Positions 17,847 to 26,591 of a stretch of DNA of 57,111 bases are shown here, piece after piece. The notes beneath the pieces are model-generated. The model was not told where the DNA came from, made no database searches, and worked only from the letters and a program-made list of their open reading frames with translations. This DNA is from a virus, in the IMG/VR virus record IMGVR_UViG_3300037847_002035, positions 1-57,111 of that record; one strand, written 5' to 3'. Both the position numbers and the translations under genes were made by a program. Every line of letters starts with the position of its first letter. Positions within the stretch are counted from its first letter, which is position 1.

Positions 17847-18050
17847 ATGGCAGAAAAATATGATGAACTAATGAAACTTGCTAACCAAGTATCTCGCTCA
17901 ACTGTTGCAGTAGTTGATGCGGTTACTCAACGTGGTGGTTTCAAGGGAGAAGAACTCTCTACCATTGGTCAGTTACGTGACCAAGCAATCCAGACGATAT
18001 CTATTGTAGAGAACCTACAACAAGATGCCGCCATGGAGACTGAAGAATAA
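17847..18050 (+). CDS. Conserved small phage protein
   Basis: 67 residues starting at ATG 17847, 6 bases after GGAG, immediately after gp45. Helical and acidic; contains TQRGGFKGEELSTIGQLRDQA. It lies between the clamp and the clamp loader genes. I recognise no function. Confidence 0.7.
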   Translation: MAEKYDELMKLANQVSRSTVAVVDAVTQRGGFKGEELSTIGQLRDQAIQTISIVENLQQDAAMETEE

Positions 18051-18052
18051 GG

Positions 18053-18081
18053 TTTACATTCACACTCAAATTTGATATAAT
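18053..18081 (+). promoter_or_regulatory. Sigma70-type promoter for gp44 operon
   Basis: TTTACA at 18053-18058, 17-base spacer, TATAAT at 18076-18081. The flanks of both boxes match the gp55 promoter almost base for base (TTTACATTC and TTTGATATAAT). Confidence 0.8.
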
Positions 18082-18104
18082 GTTTTTTGTGATGGAGTAT
18101 ATGA

Positions 18105-19034
18105 ATGAACCAATTTCTTTGGGTGGAGAAATACCGCCCACAAACAATAGAAGAATGTATTCTTGACAAATCGTTAAAGGATACATTCAATAAGATAGCA
18201 GAGTCAGGTGAGATACCAAATATGTTATTCACTGGCACTGCAGGTCTTGGCAAAACAACAGTTGCCAAGGCACTATGCAATATGCTTGACCTTGACTATA
18301 TTGTCATCAACGGATCTGAAGAGGGCAACATAGACACTCTCCGTGGGAAGATCAAGCAGTTTGCGAGTACTGTCTCACTTCAAGGTGGCATCAAGGTTGT
18401 GATACTTGATGAGGCAGATTATCTAAACCCACAGTCTACCCAACCTGCCCTTCGCGGATTTATCGAAGAGTTCGCCAACAACTGTCGGTTTATACTTACT
18501 TGTAATTTCAAGAACAGAATCATTGAACCTCTACATTCTCGATGCGGTGTGTATGAGTTCAATGGTGGAGATAAGCAACAACTATGTAATGACTTCTTTA
18601 TCAGGACTCAGGGTATCCTAGACAAGGAAGGTATTCCTTATGATAAACCTGCACTAGCAGAACTTATCATGAAGTACTATCCAGATTGGAGACGTGTACT
18701 AAATGAGTTGCAAAGATATTCATTATCTGGTAAAATAGATATTGGTATCTTAAATAATATTTCAGATAAAAATTACAATGATCTATTCTCGTCTATCAAG
18801 AATAAAAACTTCAAGAAGATGAGATCTTGGGTTGTAAACAATATAGATACAGATGCGTCTGCTATTTTTAGATCCATCTATGATCGGATGCAGGATCATG
18901 TGAAACCTCAATCGATTCCACAGTTGGTTCTAATCCTAGCAGACTATCAATATAAAAACGCATTCGTTGCTGATCACGAACTCAACGTTGTTGCATGTCT
19001 TACAGAGGTTATGGCAAATGTCGAATTCACTTAG
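18105..19034 (+). CDS. 44: Clamp loader large subunit gp44
   Basis: 309 residues, AAA+ ATPase. WVEKYRPQTIEECIL at the N-terminus is the RFC-like signature, followed by Walker A GTAGLGKT near residue 44, Walker B VVILDEADYL near 100, sensor 1 LTCNFKNRI, and an SRC arginine-finger motif near 140. With gp62 it loads gp45 onto primer-template junctions. It overlaps the glutaredoxin gene by 17 bases. Confidence 0.95.
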   Translation: MNQFLWVEKYRPQTIEECILDKSLKDTFNKIAESGEIPNMLFTGTAGLGKTTVAKALCNMLDLDYIVINGSEEGNIDTLRGKIKQFASTVSLQGGIKVVILDEADYLNPQSTQPALRGFIEEFANNCRFILTCNFKNRIIEPLHSRCGVYEFNGGDKQQLCNDFFIRTQGILDKEGIPYDKPALAELIMKYYPDWRRVLNELQRYSLSGKIDIGILNNISDKNYNDLFSSIKNKNFKKMRSWVVNNIDTDASAIFRSIYDRMQDHVKPQSIPQLVLILADYQYKNAFVADHELNVVACLTEVMANVEFT

Positions 19035-19305
19035 ATTATTCACTAAAGATGATTGTCCCTATTGCGATGCTATGAAAAACAAGTTAACCACTTGGGGTAT
19101 AAATTTTGAAACTATAAACATTAGCGAAGATATAGAATCAAAATACTTTTTAAAAGAAAATGGACACCGAACAGTTCCACAACTGTATTTTGGTGATCAT
19201 CATGTCAATAAGGTTCCCACCAATGAATTTACACACGAAGAGTTGATGCGTGGTATGCGAGGTGCATATCCAATGCAGGACTCTGGTGTAGAGGATATGT
19301 CGTGA
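19018..19305 (+). CDS. Glutaredoxin
   Basis: 95 residues from ATG 19018. The active site CPYC is near residue 12, followed by the cis-proline segment RTVPQLYFGDHHV near 52. Glutaredoxins reduce ribonucleotide reductase and protein disulfides. It is unusual in being placed between the two clamp-loader subunit genes, with overlaps at both ends, which ties its translation to theirs. Confidence 0.9.
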   Translation: MSNSLRLFTKDDCPYCDAMKNKLTTWGINFETINISEDIESKYFLKENGHRTVPQLYFGDHHVNKVPTNEFTHEELMRGMRGAYPMQDSGVEDMS

Positions 19306-19676
19306 ACCCATTCTCGTTTGTAACCGCAATCAATGACAACAAAGATATCATGGTTGATGATCTTGCTGAGAAAGCATATGACCCATTCATGGTAAACAGG
19401 TCGCTATCGTATTTCCAAGATACGGTCTTGAGTGCCAATGAAATGAACATCAACCATCATATTGACAAACGTCTACAAAACGATTTTCTTATAAATATGG
19501 TTAGGAAACGGAAAAGATTCTCCAAGTGGGATAAACCGAATTCTAACAGTGACGTGGAAGTTGTCAAAGAATATTATGGTTATAATAACGAAAAGGCACG
19601 TAATGCTTTGACCCTTCTAACAAGTGAACAAATTGATATATTGAGACAGAAGGTTTATAAAGGTGGAAGAAAATAA
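19302..19676 (+). CDS. 62: Clamp loader small subunit gp62
   Basis: 124 residues with the family pattern NPFSFVTAINDNKDIMVDD, FMVNRSLSYFQDTVL and RKRKRFSKW. It is shorter than T4 gp62 (187), as usual in marine T4-like phages. GTG start at 19302 within GTGA at the end of the glutaredoxin gene. It is the accessory subunit of the gp44 clamp loader. Confidence 0.88.
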   Translation: MNPFSFVTAINDNKDIMVDDLAEKAYDPFMVNRSLSYFQDTVLSANEMNINHHIDKRLQNDFLINMVRKRKRFSKWDKPNSNSDVEVVKEYYGYNNEKARNALTLLTSEQIDILRQKVYKGGRK

Positions 19677-20070
19677 TATAATAGAGTGGACACCTTCATC
19701 TATGCTAGAGGTTACGTTAAACGAACCCGATGATTTTTTGAAGGTAAGAGAAACACTCACGCGGATTGGAGTGGCATCGAGAAAGGATAAGAAATTATAC
19801 CAGTCGTGTCACATACTGCACAAACAGGGTAGGTACTTTATAGTACATTTTAAAGAGTTATTTTTATTAGATGGAAAGAAGTCTAATTTAGAAGAGAATG
19901 ATATTGCTAGACGAAACACGATAGCACAGTTAATGAGTGACTGGGGACTTATCACAATCGAAGGTTCAACTGTAGAACCACTAGCACCAATGAGACAAAT
20001 AAAGATCATACCCTACAAAGAAAAAAACGATTGGGAACTTTGCCCAAAATATAATATCGGATCTAAGTAA
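19663..20070 (+). CDS. regA: Translational repressor RegA
   Basis: 135 residues, close to T4 RegA (122). The motif LYQSCHILHKQGRYFIVHFKELFLLDGK is characteristic; RegA binds the initiation regions of early mRNAs and blocks translation. GTG start at 19663, overlapping gp62 by 14 bases. The gene order 45-44-62-regA-43 of T4 is kept apart from the insertions between regA and polymerase. Confidence 0.92.
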   Translation: MEENNIIEWTPSSMLEVTLNEPDDFLKVRETLTRIGVASRKDKKLYQSCHILHKQGRYFIVHFKELFLLDGKKSNLEENDIARRNTIAQLMSDWGLITIEGSTVEPLAPMRQIKIIPYKEKNDWELCPKYNIGSK

Positions 20071-20079
20071 GGAATACGA

Positions 20080-20748
20080 ATGCAACGTCTCACAAGTTAC
20101 ATAGAAGAGGGTGTCAATGATCCTGCTATCTTTAAAGCAGTGTTCTTGGCAGGAGGACCTGGATCTGGCAAATCATTTATTGTTGGTCAGACCGCACTCA
20201 CCGCACTAGGTTTTAAAGTAATTAACTCAGACGATGCATTTGAGAATGCTTTGAAAAAAGCAGGACTAAAGACAACACCAGACGATATCTATTCCCCCAA
20301 GGGACAAGAGATTAGAAAGGGTGCCGTTGCTCTAACTGGCAAGAGAATGCAGTTAGCAATAGACGGAAGACTCGGTCTGGTTATAGATGGAACAGGAAAG
20401 AATTACGAAAAGATCAGTGGTCAAGCAAGAGATCTCAGAGACTTGGGATATGAGGTTGCGATGATCTTTGTTAACACAACAGAAGAAGACGCACTGTTTA
20501 GAAATAGAAAACGTGCTAGGAAACTACCAGACGCAGAAGTAAGTAAAATGTGGAGAGACGTTCAAAAGAACATTGGTAAGTTTCAGTCTTTGTTCAGAAG
20601 AAACATGTTTGTAGTAGATAACTCAGAGGGTGCCAACTGGAAAGGTGCTACCCTAAAAGTTTACAAACAAATTGCATCATGGTCAAGATCTAAACCCAAA
20701 GGTGGTATCGCCAAAAAGTGGATGGACGCACAAAGAAAAAAGGGGTAA
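20080..20748 (+). CDS. P-loop kinase, zeta-toxin-like
   Basis: 222 residues. Walker A is GGPGSGKS near residue 27, followed by a VINSDD segment and an IDGTGKN segment, as in the zeta toxin/UDP-GlcNAc kinase and polynucleotide-kinase-like P-loop families. The C-terminus is basic. Such proteins recur in marine T4-like phages without known role. It lies between regA and the hsp20 promoter. Alternative: a nucleotide or polynucleotide kinase. Confidence 0.75.
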   Translation: MQRLTSYIEEGVNDPAIFKAVFLAGGPGSGKSFIVGQTALTALGFKVINSDDAFENALKKAGLKTTPDDIYSPKGQEIRKGAVALTGKRMQLAIDGRLGLVIDGTGKNYEKISGQARDLRDLGYEVAMIFVNTTEEDALFRNRKRARKLPDAEVSKMWRDVQKNIGKFQSLFRRNMFVVDNSEGANWKGATLKVYKQIASWSRSKPKGGIAKKWMDAQRKKG

Positions 20749-20753
20749 GACTC

Positions 20754-20782
20754 TTGACATTTGATATGTGAATGCTTATATA
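20754..20782 (+). promoter_or_regulatory. Sigma70-type promoter for hsp20
   Basis: TTGACA at 20754-20759, 17-base spacer, TATATA at 20777-20782. It stands in the gap before hsp20, about 60 bases upstream of its start codon. Confidence 0.65.
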
Positions 20783-20788
20783 TTATAT

Positions 20789-20836
20789 GACACGCCAATA
20801 ACTGGGTGTCGCTTTAACCTTGCTAGTTATAGGAGG
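20789..20836 (+). promoter_or_regulatory. Structured hsp20 5' leader, possible RNA thermometer
   Basis: Stem GACAC(g)CCA pairs with TGGGTGTC (20789-20810) around loop ATAAC. The same ATAACT (20798-20803) can pair instead with AGTTAT (20825-20830), directly next to the ribosome site AGGAGG (20831-20836). Two mutually exclusive folds around the ribosome site of a small heat-shock gene suggest temperature or ligand control; unproven. Confidence 0.4.
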
Positions 20837-20841
20837 AAAAC

Positions 20842-21300
20842 ATGACTAGAAGTATTGTATACCCACGTAGTGGGTTTATTGGTTTCGACCACATCTTTAA
20901 TCAACTTGAAAATATTCATAAACATGCTAAAGATACCTATCCCCCACACAACGTTGTGAAGGATGAGGAACTCAAGTTCATCATCGAAGTTGCAGTGGCA
21001 GGTTTCCGAAAAGAACATATTGATATTCAGATAAAGGATCACGTCCTCACCATTACTGGTGAACGCCCTGCACGAAGAGATCAAGACTTATATGTTCATA
21101 AAGGAATTAGTGCTCGAAACTGGAAGAAGTCATTTAGACTGTCCGAATATACGGAAGTAAACGGAGCAGATCTGGTGGATGGAATTCTAACTGTCGAACT
21201 AGAAGTTATCCTTCCCGAAGAGAAGCGTCCTCGTAAGATTGAAATTGGATCAAACGAGGAAAATGGAAATGGCAAATTTTTTAAGAAAAATCGTAAGTAA
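20842..21300 (+). CDS. Small heat-shock protein Hsp20
   Basis: 152 residues with an alpha-crystallin domain: IIEVAVAGFRKEHIDIQI, VLTITGERPA, and the C-terminal-domain signature LVDGILTVELEVILPEE. Hsp20 holds unfolding proteins in a refoldable state; it is common in marine T4-like phages, probably aiding virion assembly. Strong AGGAGG ribosome site and its own promoter. Confidence 0.95.
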   Translation: MTRSIVYPRSGFIGFDHIFNQLENIHKHAKDTYPPHNVVKDEELKFIIEVAVAGFRKEHIDIQIKDHVLTITGERPARRDQDLYVHKGISARNWKKSFRLSEYTEVNGADLVDGILTVELEVILPEEKRPRKIEIGSNEENGNGKFFKKNRK

Positions 21301-21499
21301 GTGGCGTTTCAATTCTAAAGTACGTCAGACAATAAAGGAACTACGTGCCTTAACAGATGCGGAACTGAATGACATAGGGATCGGACGTGGAGACATTGTC
21401 TCAATAGCACGTGGTGATTCTGATATGAAACTCTCATCGAGAATTGTATATAATGATAAAGTGTTACCAGTAAACGCAAACATGAAAGGGTGGGTGTAA
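21263..21499 (+). CDS. DUF1127 small protein
   Basis: 78 residues from ATG 21263, 6 bases after GAGGA; an upstream TTG in frame is less likely. The segment VRQTIKELRALTDAELNDIG followed by RGDI is the DUF1127 signature. This family is abundant in Alphaproteobacteria, where some members affect phosphate use and RNA maturation. Its presence suggests such a host (inference). The C-terminal 30 residues extend beyond the domain. Confidence 0.82.
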   Translation: MEMANFLRKIVSKWRFNSKVRQTIKELRALTDAELNDIGIGRGDIVSIARGDSDMKLSSRIVYNDKVLPVNANMKGWV

Positions 21500-21669
21500 T
21501 GACTACAGCAGTAATGTCTTATGTATTCGCCCCTCTATCTGGATTATGGGGTTCTATAATTAGAACCAGTGAAGTCATTGGTTACTCTCGTGCGGCAAGT
21601 GAACTTGCTCGTATGGGTTACCATGAGGAAGCAAAGAAGTGCATGTTAGAACTGGATAAACTACGATAA
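21499..21669 (+). CDS. 56-aa small protein downstream of DUF1127
   Basis: ATG overlaps the DUF1127 stop (TAATG). 56 residues: a hydrophobic N-terminal half with APLSGLWGSII and a charged C-terminal helix containing ARMGYHEEAKKCM. The overlap suggests translational coupling with DUF1127. No family recognised. Confidence 0.6.
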   Translation: MTTAVMSYVFAPLSGLWGSIIRTSEVIGYSRAASELARMGYHEEAKKCMLELDKLR

Positions 21670-21714
21670 ATACAGGGGCAGGGTAACACCTGCCCTTTGT
21701 TATAGGAGATAGAA

Positions 21715-22596
21715 ATGAGTTTTGAATTCGACTTCACAAGAGATCATCTTGCTGAAATAATACCTGGCAACAAACAGGTTGATGAATGGTACGCGGCATT
21801 GTATGAAGTATTGCCTATGTACGAAATCACAACTGAACGTAGGGTTGCCCACTTCTTGTCCCAGTGTGCACACGAGAGTGCAAACTTCAAACGACTAGAA
21901 GAAAATCTAAACTACTCAGCAAAAGCGTTACGTGCTGTCTTTGGTAGATACTTTGGTGATCCACCCAAGAGGGATGCTGATGAGTATCACCGTCAACCAG
22001 AAATGATTGCCAACTATGTCTACATGGATGAGTTCCGTAAATACAAAATGGGGAACATTCACGAGGGTGACGGTTGGTTATTTCGAGGCCGGGGTCTAAA
22101 GCAATTGACTGGCAGAGAAAATTACTCACGCTTCGGAGACTCGATTGGTATGACTGCAGAAGAAGCGGCAGAGTATGTTCAGTCCTTCAACGGTGCAATA
22201 CAAAGTGCATGTTGGTTCTGGGATACAAACAATCTAAATGACATTGCTGATGGTGACAACGTAAAACTAATGACTAAGAAGATCAATGGTGGATCTATCG
22301 GTCTGGAAGATCGACAGAGACGATACATCAATGCAATGGAAGTTCTTGGAATGCCTTTCGAGGTACATGAAGAGGACGATGATGATGAGGATGATATCCT
22401 AGATGATATCGGAGTCCTACGTAGAGGATCTCGTGGTGATGGAGTCAAGTTGATGCAGGAAGCACTTGGGTTAGATGCTGATGGAGTATTCGGTAGAGGC
22501 ACAGAACGTGCACTGAAACTCTGGCAGACAGACAACGGACTAACACCTGATGGTGTGGCAGGTCCTCTGACCATGGCAAAACTACTTGACGATTAA
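21715..22596 (+). CDS. Endolysin, GH19 lysozyme plus peptidoglycan-binding domain
   Basis: 293 residues. Residues 1-215 match glycoside hydrolase family 19 (chitinase-like lysozyme): HFLSQCAHESANFKRLEENL with the catalytic Glu, WLFRGRGLKQLTGRENY, and a KKINGG segment. An acidic linker of Asp and Glu follows near 225, then a PG_binding_1 domain (RGSRGDGVKLMQEALGL and DGVFGRGTERALKLWQ). It has no signal peptide, so a holin or similar would be needed. It contains a GGCC at 22087. Confidence 0.9.
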   Translation: MSFEFDFTRDHLAEIIPGNKQVDEWYAALYEVLPMYEITTERRVAHFLSQCAHESANFKRLEENLNYSAKALRAVFGRYFGDPPKRDADEYHRQPEMIANYVYMDEFRKYKMGNIHEGDGWLFRGRGLKQLTGRENYSRFGDSIGMTAEEAAEYVQSFNGAIQSACWFWDTNNLNDIADGDNVKLMTKKINGGSIGLEDRQRRYINAMEVLGMPFEVHEEDDDDEDDILDDIGVLRRGSRGDGVKLMQEALGLDADGVFGRGTERALKLWQTDNGLTPDGVAGPLTMAKLLDD

Positions 22597-22604
22597 AAAA
22601 AGAC

Positions 22605-22633
22605 TTTACATCCTCTCGAATTTCTGGTATAAT
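22605..22633 (+). promoter_or_regulatory. Sigma70-type promoter for DNA polymerase
   Basis: TTTACA at 22605-22610, 17-base spacer, TATAAT at 22628-22633, 24 bases before the polymerase ATG, with a GGGAGGG ribosome site between. Confidence 0.8.
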
Positions 22634-22656
22634 AGAAATGTTATTCGGGAGGGTGC

Positions 22657-25185
22657 ATGTCAGCATTTTACACATCCGTAGTTCGCTACAGTAATTACAT
22701 TCTCTATCGAGGTTATGATGATCTTGGTAGACCAGTCGCCAAAAAAGAAAAGTTCAAACCACAACTCTACGTTCCAGTAGATAAACATACTGGATGGAGA
22801 GGTTTTGATGGTACACCTGTTACTACCATAGACTTTGATTCCATGAAAGAGTGCAAAGAATTCATGGAAAAGTATGAGAATGTTGTAGGGTACAACATAT
22901 ATGGAATGAGTAACTACATCCACCAGTACATCACCAGAAGATTTCCAAAGGATATTAAGTTTGATCGTGATAAGATCAACGTAACAACCATTGACATCGA
23001 GACTGAGTATGAAGGTGGATTCCCAAACATTGAACAAGCAGATCAAAAAGTTCTTGCTATCACGGTAAAGAATAACAAGGACGGTATATATTATGTGTGG
23101 GGATTGCAGGACTATGATGCTGATGCCGCACTGATCAAACCAGTAGTATACGTCAAGTGTTCTAATGAGAATGAATTACTTGGACGTTTCCTTGCACACT
23201 GGCAGAAACCAGAACACATGCCAGATGTTATTACTGGTTGGAATGTTCGCTTCTTTGATATTCCGTATCTAATAAACAGAGTCAATAGAATCCTTGGTAG
23301 TGATAGATGCAGAGAGTTTTCTCCATGGGGATTGTTTGATCACCGTAAGATCTTCAGACTGAATAAAGAAGAGAGTGTGTATGATCTTCGTGGTATAGAA
23401 ACACTTGACTATCTTGAACTGTTCCAGAAGTTTGGTTATGCCTATGGCAAGCAGGAGTCCTACAAACTGGATCACATTGCTAATGTTGTGCTTGGTGAGA
23501 AGAAACTATCCTATGAAGAATCTGGTTCACTCAAGCAACTATACAAAGATGACTTCCAAAAGTATATCGACTATAATATGAAAGATGTGCAACTGGTTGA
23601 TCGTCTAGAAGATAAGATGGGATTGATTACACTGGCAATGACTGTTGCCTACAAAGGTGGTGTGAACTATCAGGATACCTTTGGAACTACTGGTATCTGG
23701 GAATCTATTATCCATCGTAAACTCAACAACATGAAGATTGCTCCAGATGCTTACAAGAGTAAGATACCAGATAAGAGTGATTTCGCAGGTGGTTTCGTAA
23801 AAGACCCCAAGGTCGGTGCACATGATTGGGTTGTATCGTTTGACTTGAACTCTCTGTATCCAAACATCATTGTGCAGTGGAATATGTCACCAGAGACACT
23901 TGGCAAACTACCACCAGATAATCTACCAAGTGGTGTAGAACACAACCTTGCATTCTTCGAAGGTGGAGATCCGATGCATCCTGCACAGAGAGAAAGAGAT
24001 ATTTGTCTGGCAACAAATGGATCTACCTACAGTAGAAAGATCGATGGTGTTATTCCACAGATCATTATTGATTACTATGATGATCGTAGAGTTATAAAGA
24101 AACAGATGCTTGCGGCAGAACAGGCATACCAGAAAGAAAAAACATTTGAATTAGAAAAAGAGATCAACAGATTTCACAATCAGCAAATGGCAATCAAGAT
24201 CCTGATGAACTCTTTGTATGGTGCGATGGGCAATCGCTACTTCAAGTATTATGATCTAAGGATTGCAGAAGGTGTTACTCTCACTGGTCAGATGGTTATC
24301 CAGTGGGCAGAGAAAGCAATCAACCTAGAAATGAATAAGATCATGAAAACATCTGGGGTTGATTATGTGATTGCGATTGATACCGATTCATTGTATATAA
24401 ACTTTGGTGAAGTGGTAAAGAAACTCAATCCCAAAGATCCAGTAAAGTTTCTTGACAAGATATCAGAGGAACACTTCGAACCTATTCTAGCAAAAGCATA
24501 TGATGATCTGTTCAAGAAGTTCAACTGTCACAAACCCAGAATGGAAATGGCACGTGAGGTAATTGCTGATCGAGGTATCTGGACTGCCAAGAAAAGATAT
24601 ATACTAAATGTTCATAACTCTGAAGGTGTCCAGTACGAGGAACCCAAACTAAAGATCATGGGCATTGAAGCAGTCAAGTCTTCAACACCAGAAGTTGTTC
24701 GGAACAAGTTTAAAGAAGCATTTAAGATAATCATATCGTCAACTGAGAAAGAAGTTCAAGAATTCATTCAAGACTTCAAGAGTGAGTTCAAGTCTCTACC
24801 ACCACAGGCAATTGCATTTCCTCGTGGTGTATCTAACATAACTGACTGGTATGAAAGAAAGACGATTTATAAGAAGGGAACTCCGATACATGTCAGAGGA
24901 TCTCTGCTATATAATCATTATCTAAAACAATACAAATGCACTAACAAATATGAATTAATTGAGAATGGAAGTCGTATCAAATTTTGTTATCTTCGTATGC
25001 CAAATACAATCAAAGAGAATGTCATATCATTTCCAGATGTGATTCCAAAAGAGTTTGGTCTTGATCGTTACATAGATTATGACAAGCAGTTTGAGAAAAC
25101 TTTTATCGATCCGCTTAAATTCATTCTAGACGCAATCGGATGGAATGTTGAAGAGCAAGCAACCTTGGAGGATTTTTTTGCATGA
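22657..25185 (+). CDS. 43: DNA polymerase gp43 (family B)
   Basis: 842 residues, slightly shorter than T4 gp43 (898). The exonuclease I motif DIETE is near residue 113. Polymerase motif [11 protein letters not shown], is near 395; motif [14 protein letters not shown], near 513; motif C, AIDTDSLY, near 570. It replicates the phage genome with gp45 and proofreads. It overlaps the next gene by ATGA. Confidence 0.97.
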   Translation: MSAFYTSVVRYSNYILYRGYDDLGRPVAKKEKFKPQLYVPVDKHTGWRGFDGTPVTTIDFDSMKECKEFMEKYENVVGYNIYGMSNYIHQYITRRFPKDIKFDRDKINVTTIDIETEYEGGFPNIEQADQKVLAITVKNNKDGIYYVWGLQDYDADAALIKPVVYVKCSNENELLGRFLAHWQKPEHMPDVITGWNVRFFDIPYLINRVNRILGSDRCREFSPWGLFDHRKIFRLNKEESVYDLRGIETLDYLELFQKFGYAYGKQESYKLDHIANVVLGEKKLSYEESGSLKQLYKDDFQKYIDYNMKDVQLVDRLEDKMGLITLAMTVAYKGGVNYQDTFGTTGIWESIIHRKLNNMKIAPDAYKSKIPDKSDFAGGFVKDPKVGAHDWVVSFDLNSLYPNIIVQWNMSPETLGKLPPDNLPSGVEHNLAFFEGGDPMHPAQRERDICLATNGSTYSRKIDGVIPQIIIDYYDDRRVIKKQMLAAEQAYQKEKTFELEKEINRFHNQQMAIKILMNSLYGAMGNRYFKYYDLRIAEGVTLTGQMVIQWAEKAINLEMNKIMKTSGVDYVIAIDTDSLYINFGEVVKKLNPKDPVKFLDKISEEHFEPILAKAYDDLFKKFNCHKPRMEMAREVIADRGIWTAKKRYILNVHNSEGVQYEEPKLKIMGIEAVKSSTPEVVRNKFKEAFKIIISSTEKEVQEFIQDFKSEFKSLPPQAIAFPRGVSNITDWYERKTIYKKGTPIHVRGSLLYNHYLKQYKCTNKYELIENGSRIKFCYLRMPNTIKENVISFPDVIPKEFGLDRYIDYDKQFEKTFIDPLKFILDAIGWNVEEQATLEDFFA

Positions 25186-25529
25186 CAGTCGCAGGAAAGA
25201 TATGGGGACAAACAGAATTACTTGAGGCAAATGGTGCCCTTGAATTTCACAGAATAGAATTCAAGAAGGGGTACGAGTGCTCAGAACACAAACACGAATT
25301 CAAATGGAATGGTTTCTATGTAGAGGAAGGTCAGATGATGGTAAAGGTCTGGCAGGATGAACAGGGGTTAGTTGATGAGACAATCCTCAATCCTGGTGAC
25401 TACACCAAAGTCAAACCTGGTCTTTACCACCAGTTCATAGGACTGGAAGATGGTGTTGCATTTGAACTGTACTGGGCAGAGTTTAACCACAACGATATAA
25501 AACGAAGAAGTTCGGGAAAGAAAACATGA
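25182..25529 (+). CDS. Small cupin protein
   Basis: 115 residues with a single cupin barrel: [17 protein letters not shown] (motif 1 with two His and a Glu) and [14 protein letters not shown] (motif 2). It overlaps both neighbours by 4 bases. A small-molecule enzyme or a binding protein; the substrate is unknown. Confidence 0.8.
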   Translation: MTVAGKIWGQTELLEANGALEFHRIEFKKGYECSEHKHEFKWNGFYVEEGQMMVKVWQDEQGLVDETILNPGDYTKVKPGLYHQFIGLEDGVAFELYWAEFNHNDIKRRSSGKKT

Positions 25530-25960
25530 TAAAAAACATTTTAAATAAAATTCCAAACTTTTGTCTAAGTCACTGGTTATTACGCATTCCACTTGCTATT
25601 GTGTTTCTACAACAAGGGATGAGTAAATTACCATATAGCATAGAGGATGCAGAAGCATGGGAACTGCCCTACTTAGTCTGGTGGTTTGTTGTATATGGTG
25701 AGTTAGGTGCAGGTTTAGGATTATTGCTCAGTGGCATTATGGTTTCCAAAATAGATGACACTCCTATCTGGGACTTTTGGATTCAAGATCTGGGGGATTT
25801 ACTAACGAGATTCTGTGGCATTGTCATGTGCTGTATCATGACAGGTGTTATATGGATATCGCAACCAAGCAGTTTATGGGACGTGATATTATACGATAAC
25901 TTACACGTATTCTTATGGGTAGGTGGATTATTCTTTGCACTAAGAGGGAGTAGAACGTAA
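25526..25960 (+). CDS. DoxX-like integral membrane protein
   Basis: 144 residues with four likely membrane spans. The N-terminal RIPLAIVFLQQGMSKL and GELGAGLGLLL segments match the DoxX/SURF4 family of small four-helix membrane proteins. Phage role unknown; it is linked by overlap to the cupin gene upstream. DoxX assignment rests on these two segments. Confidence 0.65.
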   Translation: MIKNILNKIPNFCLSHWLLRIPLAIVFLQQGMSKLPYSIEDAEAWELPYLVWWFVVYGELGAGLGLLLSGIMVSKIDDTPIWDFWIQDLGDLLTRFCGIVMCCIMTGVIWISQPSSLWDVILYDNLHVFLWVGGLFFALRGSRT

Positions 25961-26166
25961 TGTTAAGACCAGAAATGATTAAGGCAGTTAAGTCTCACGC
26001 ACAAGCACACATAGATAAACATCGAATGAACGTAGAGGTTTATCTAACAAATCCTGTTGGAGTGGGTGAGCACTCAGATATAATGGATGCCATTGAGAAA
26101 GAACTAGAAGAAATGGCAAAGTACCAAGATCATCTAGATATAATGAACGAATACTTTAAGGAGTGA
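25960..26166 (+). CDS. Conserved 68-aa protein
   Basis: 68 residues, helical, with HAQAHIDKHRMNVEVYL in the first half and an acidic C-terminal helix. ATG shares a base with the upstream stop (TAATG). Function not recognised. Confidence 0.65.
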   Translation: MLRPEMIKAVKSHAQAHIDKHRMNVEVYLTNPVGVGEHSDIMDAIEKELEEMAKYQDHLDIMNEYFKE

Positions 26167-26168
26167 GT

Positions 26169-26570
26169 ATGAACGCCTACACCACAAACTTCGATCATGT
26201 CGGAGAGTTTATGAAAACCTTTGGACAAGAGGTGAAGAAGACCCCTGAGTTGCCAGATGAAGAGACACGCAAGTTAAGACTAGAACTGATAGCAGAAGAA
26301 TTAGAAGAACTATGGGATGCTATCGAAGATAAAGATTTGGTTGCGATTGCTGATGCTCTTACAGATATTCTTTATGTTACTTATGGTGCAGGTCATGCAT
26401 TTGGTATAGATCTTGATGAATGCTTCCGAGAGGTGCAGAGATCTAATATGTCTAAGTTGGGTGAGGATGGCAAACCTATCTATCGAGAAGATGGTAAGGT
26501 CTTGAAAGGTCCTAATTACTCAGAACCAGATCTGAAAAGTTTAATAGAAAAGCACTTTACAACCATATAA
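26169..26570 (+). CDS. mazG: MazG-type nucleotide pyrophosphohydrolase
   Basis: 133 residues from ATG 26169, which has an AAGGAG site. The metal-binding pattern is seen in LELIAEELEELWDAIEDKD (ExxE) and ADALTDILYVTYGAG (ExxD-like). Phage MazG proteins hydrolyse nucleoside triphosphates and have been proposed to adjust nucleotide pools or alarmones of the host. The C-terminus with SNMSKLGEDGKPI is typical of phage members. Confidence 0.85.
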   Translation: MNAYTTNFDHVGEFMKTFGQEVKKTPELPDEETRKLRLELIAEELEELWDAIEDKDLVAIADALTDILYVTYGAGHAFGIDLDECFREVQRSNMSKLGEDGKPIYREDGKVLKGPNYSEPDLKSLIEKHFTTI

Positions 26571-26584
26571 TATTGTGCTATAAT
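26556..26584 (+). promoter_or_regulatory. Sigma70-type promoter for dam, probably leaderless
   Basis: TTTACA at 26556-26561, 17-base spacer, TATAAT at 26579-26584. The dam ATG begins 7 bases after the -10 box, and no ribosome site precedes it, so the mRNA probably begins at the start codon. Confidence 0.75.
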
Positions 26585-26591
26585 ATGTGTT

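Noticed and set aside
22179-22574. 131-codon minus-strand open frame
   Set aside because: It lies wholly antisense to the endolysin, and its composition is Ser/Pro-rich shadow sequence of the acidic linker.
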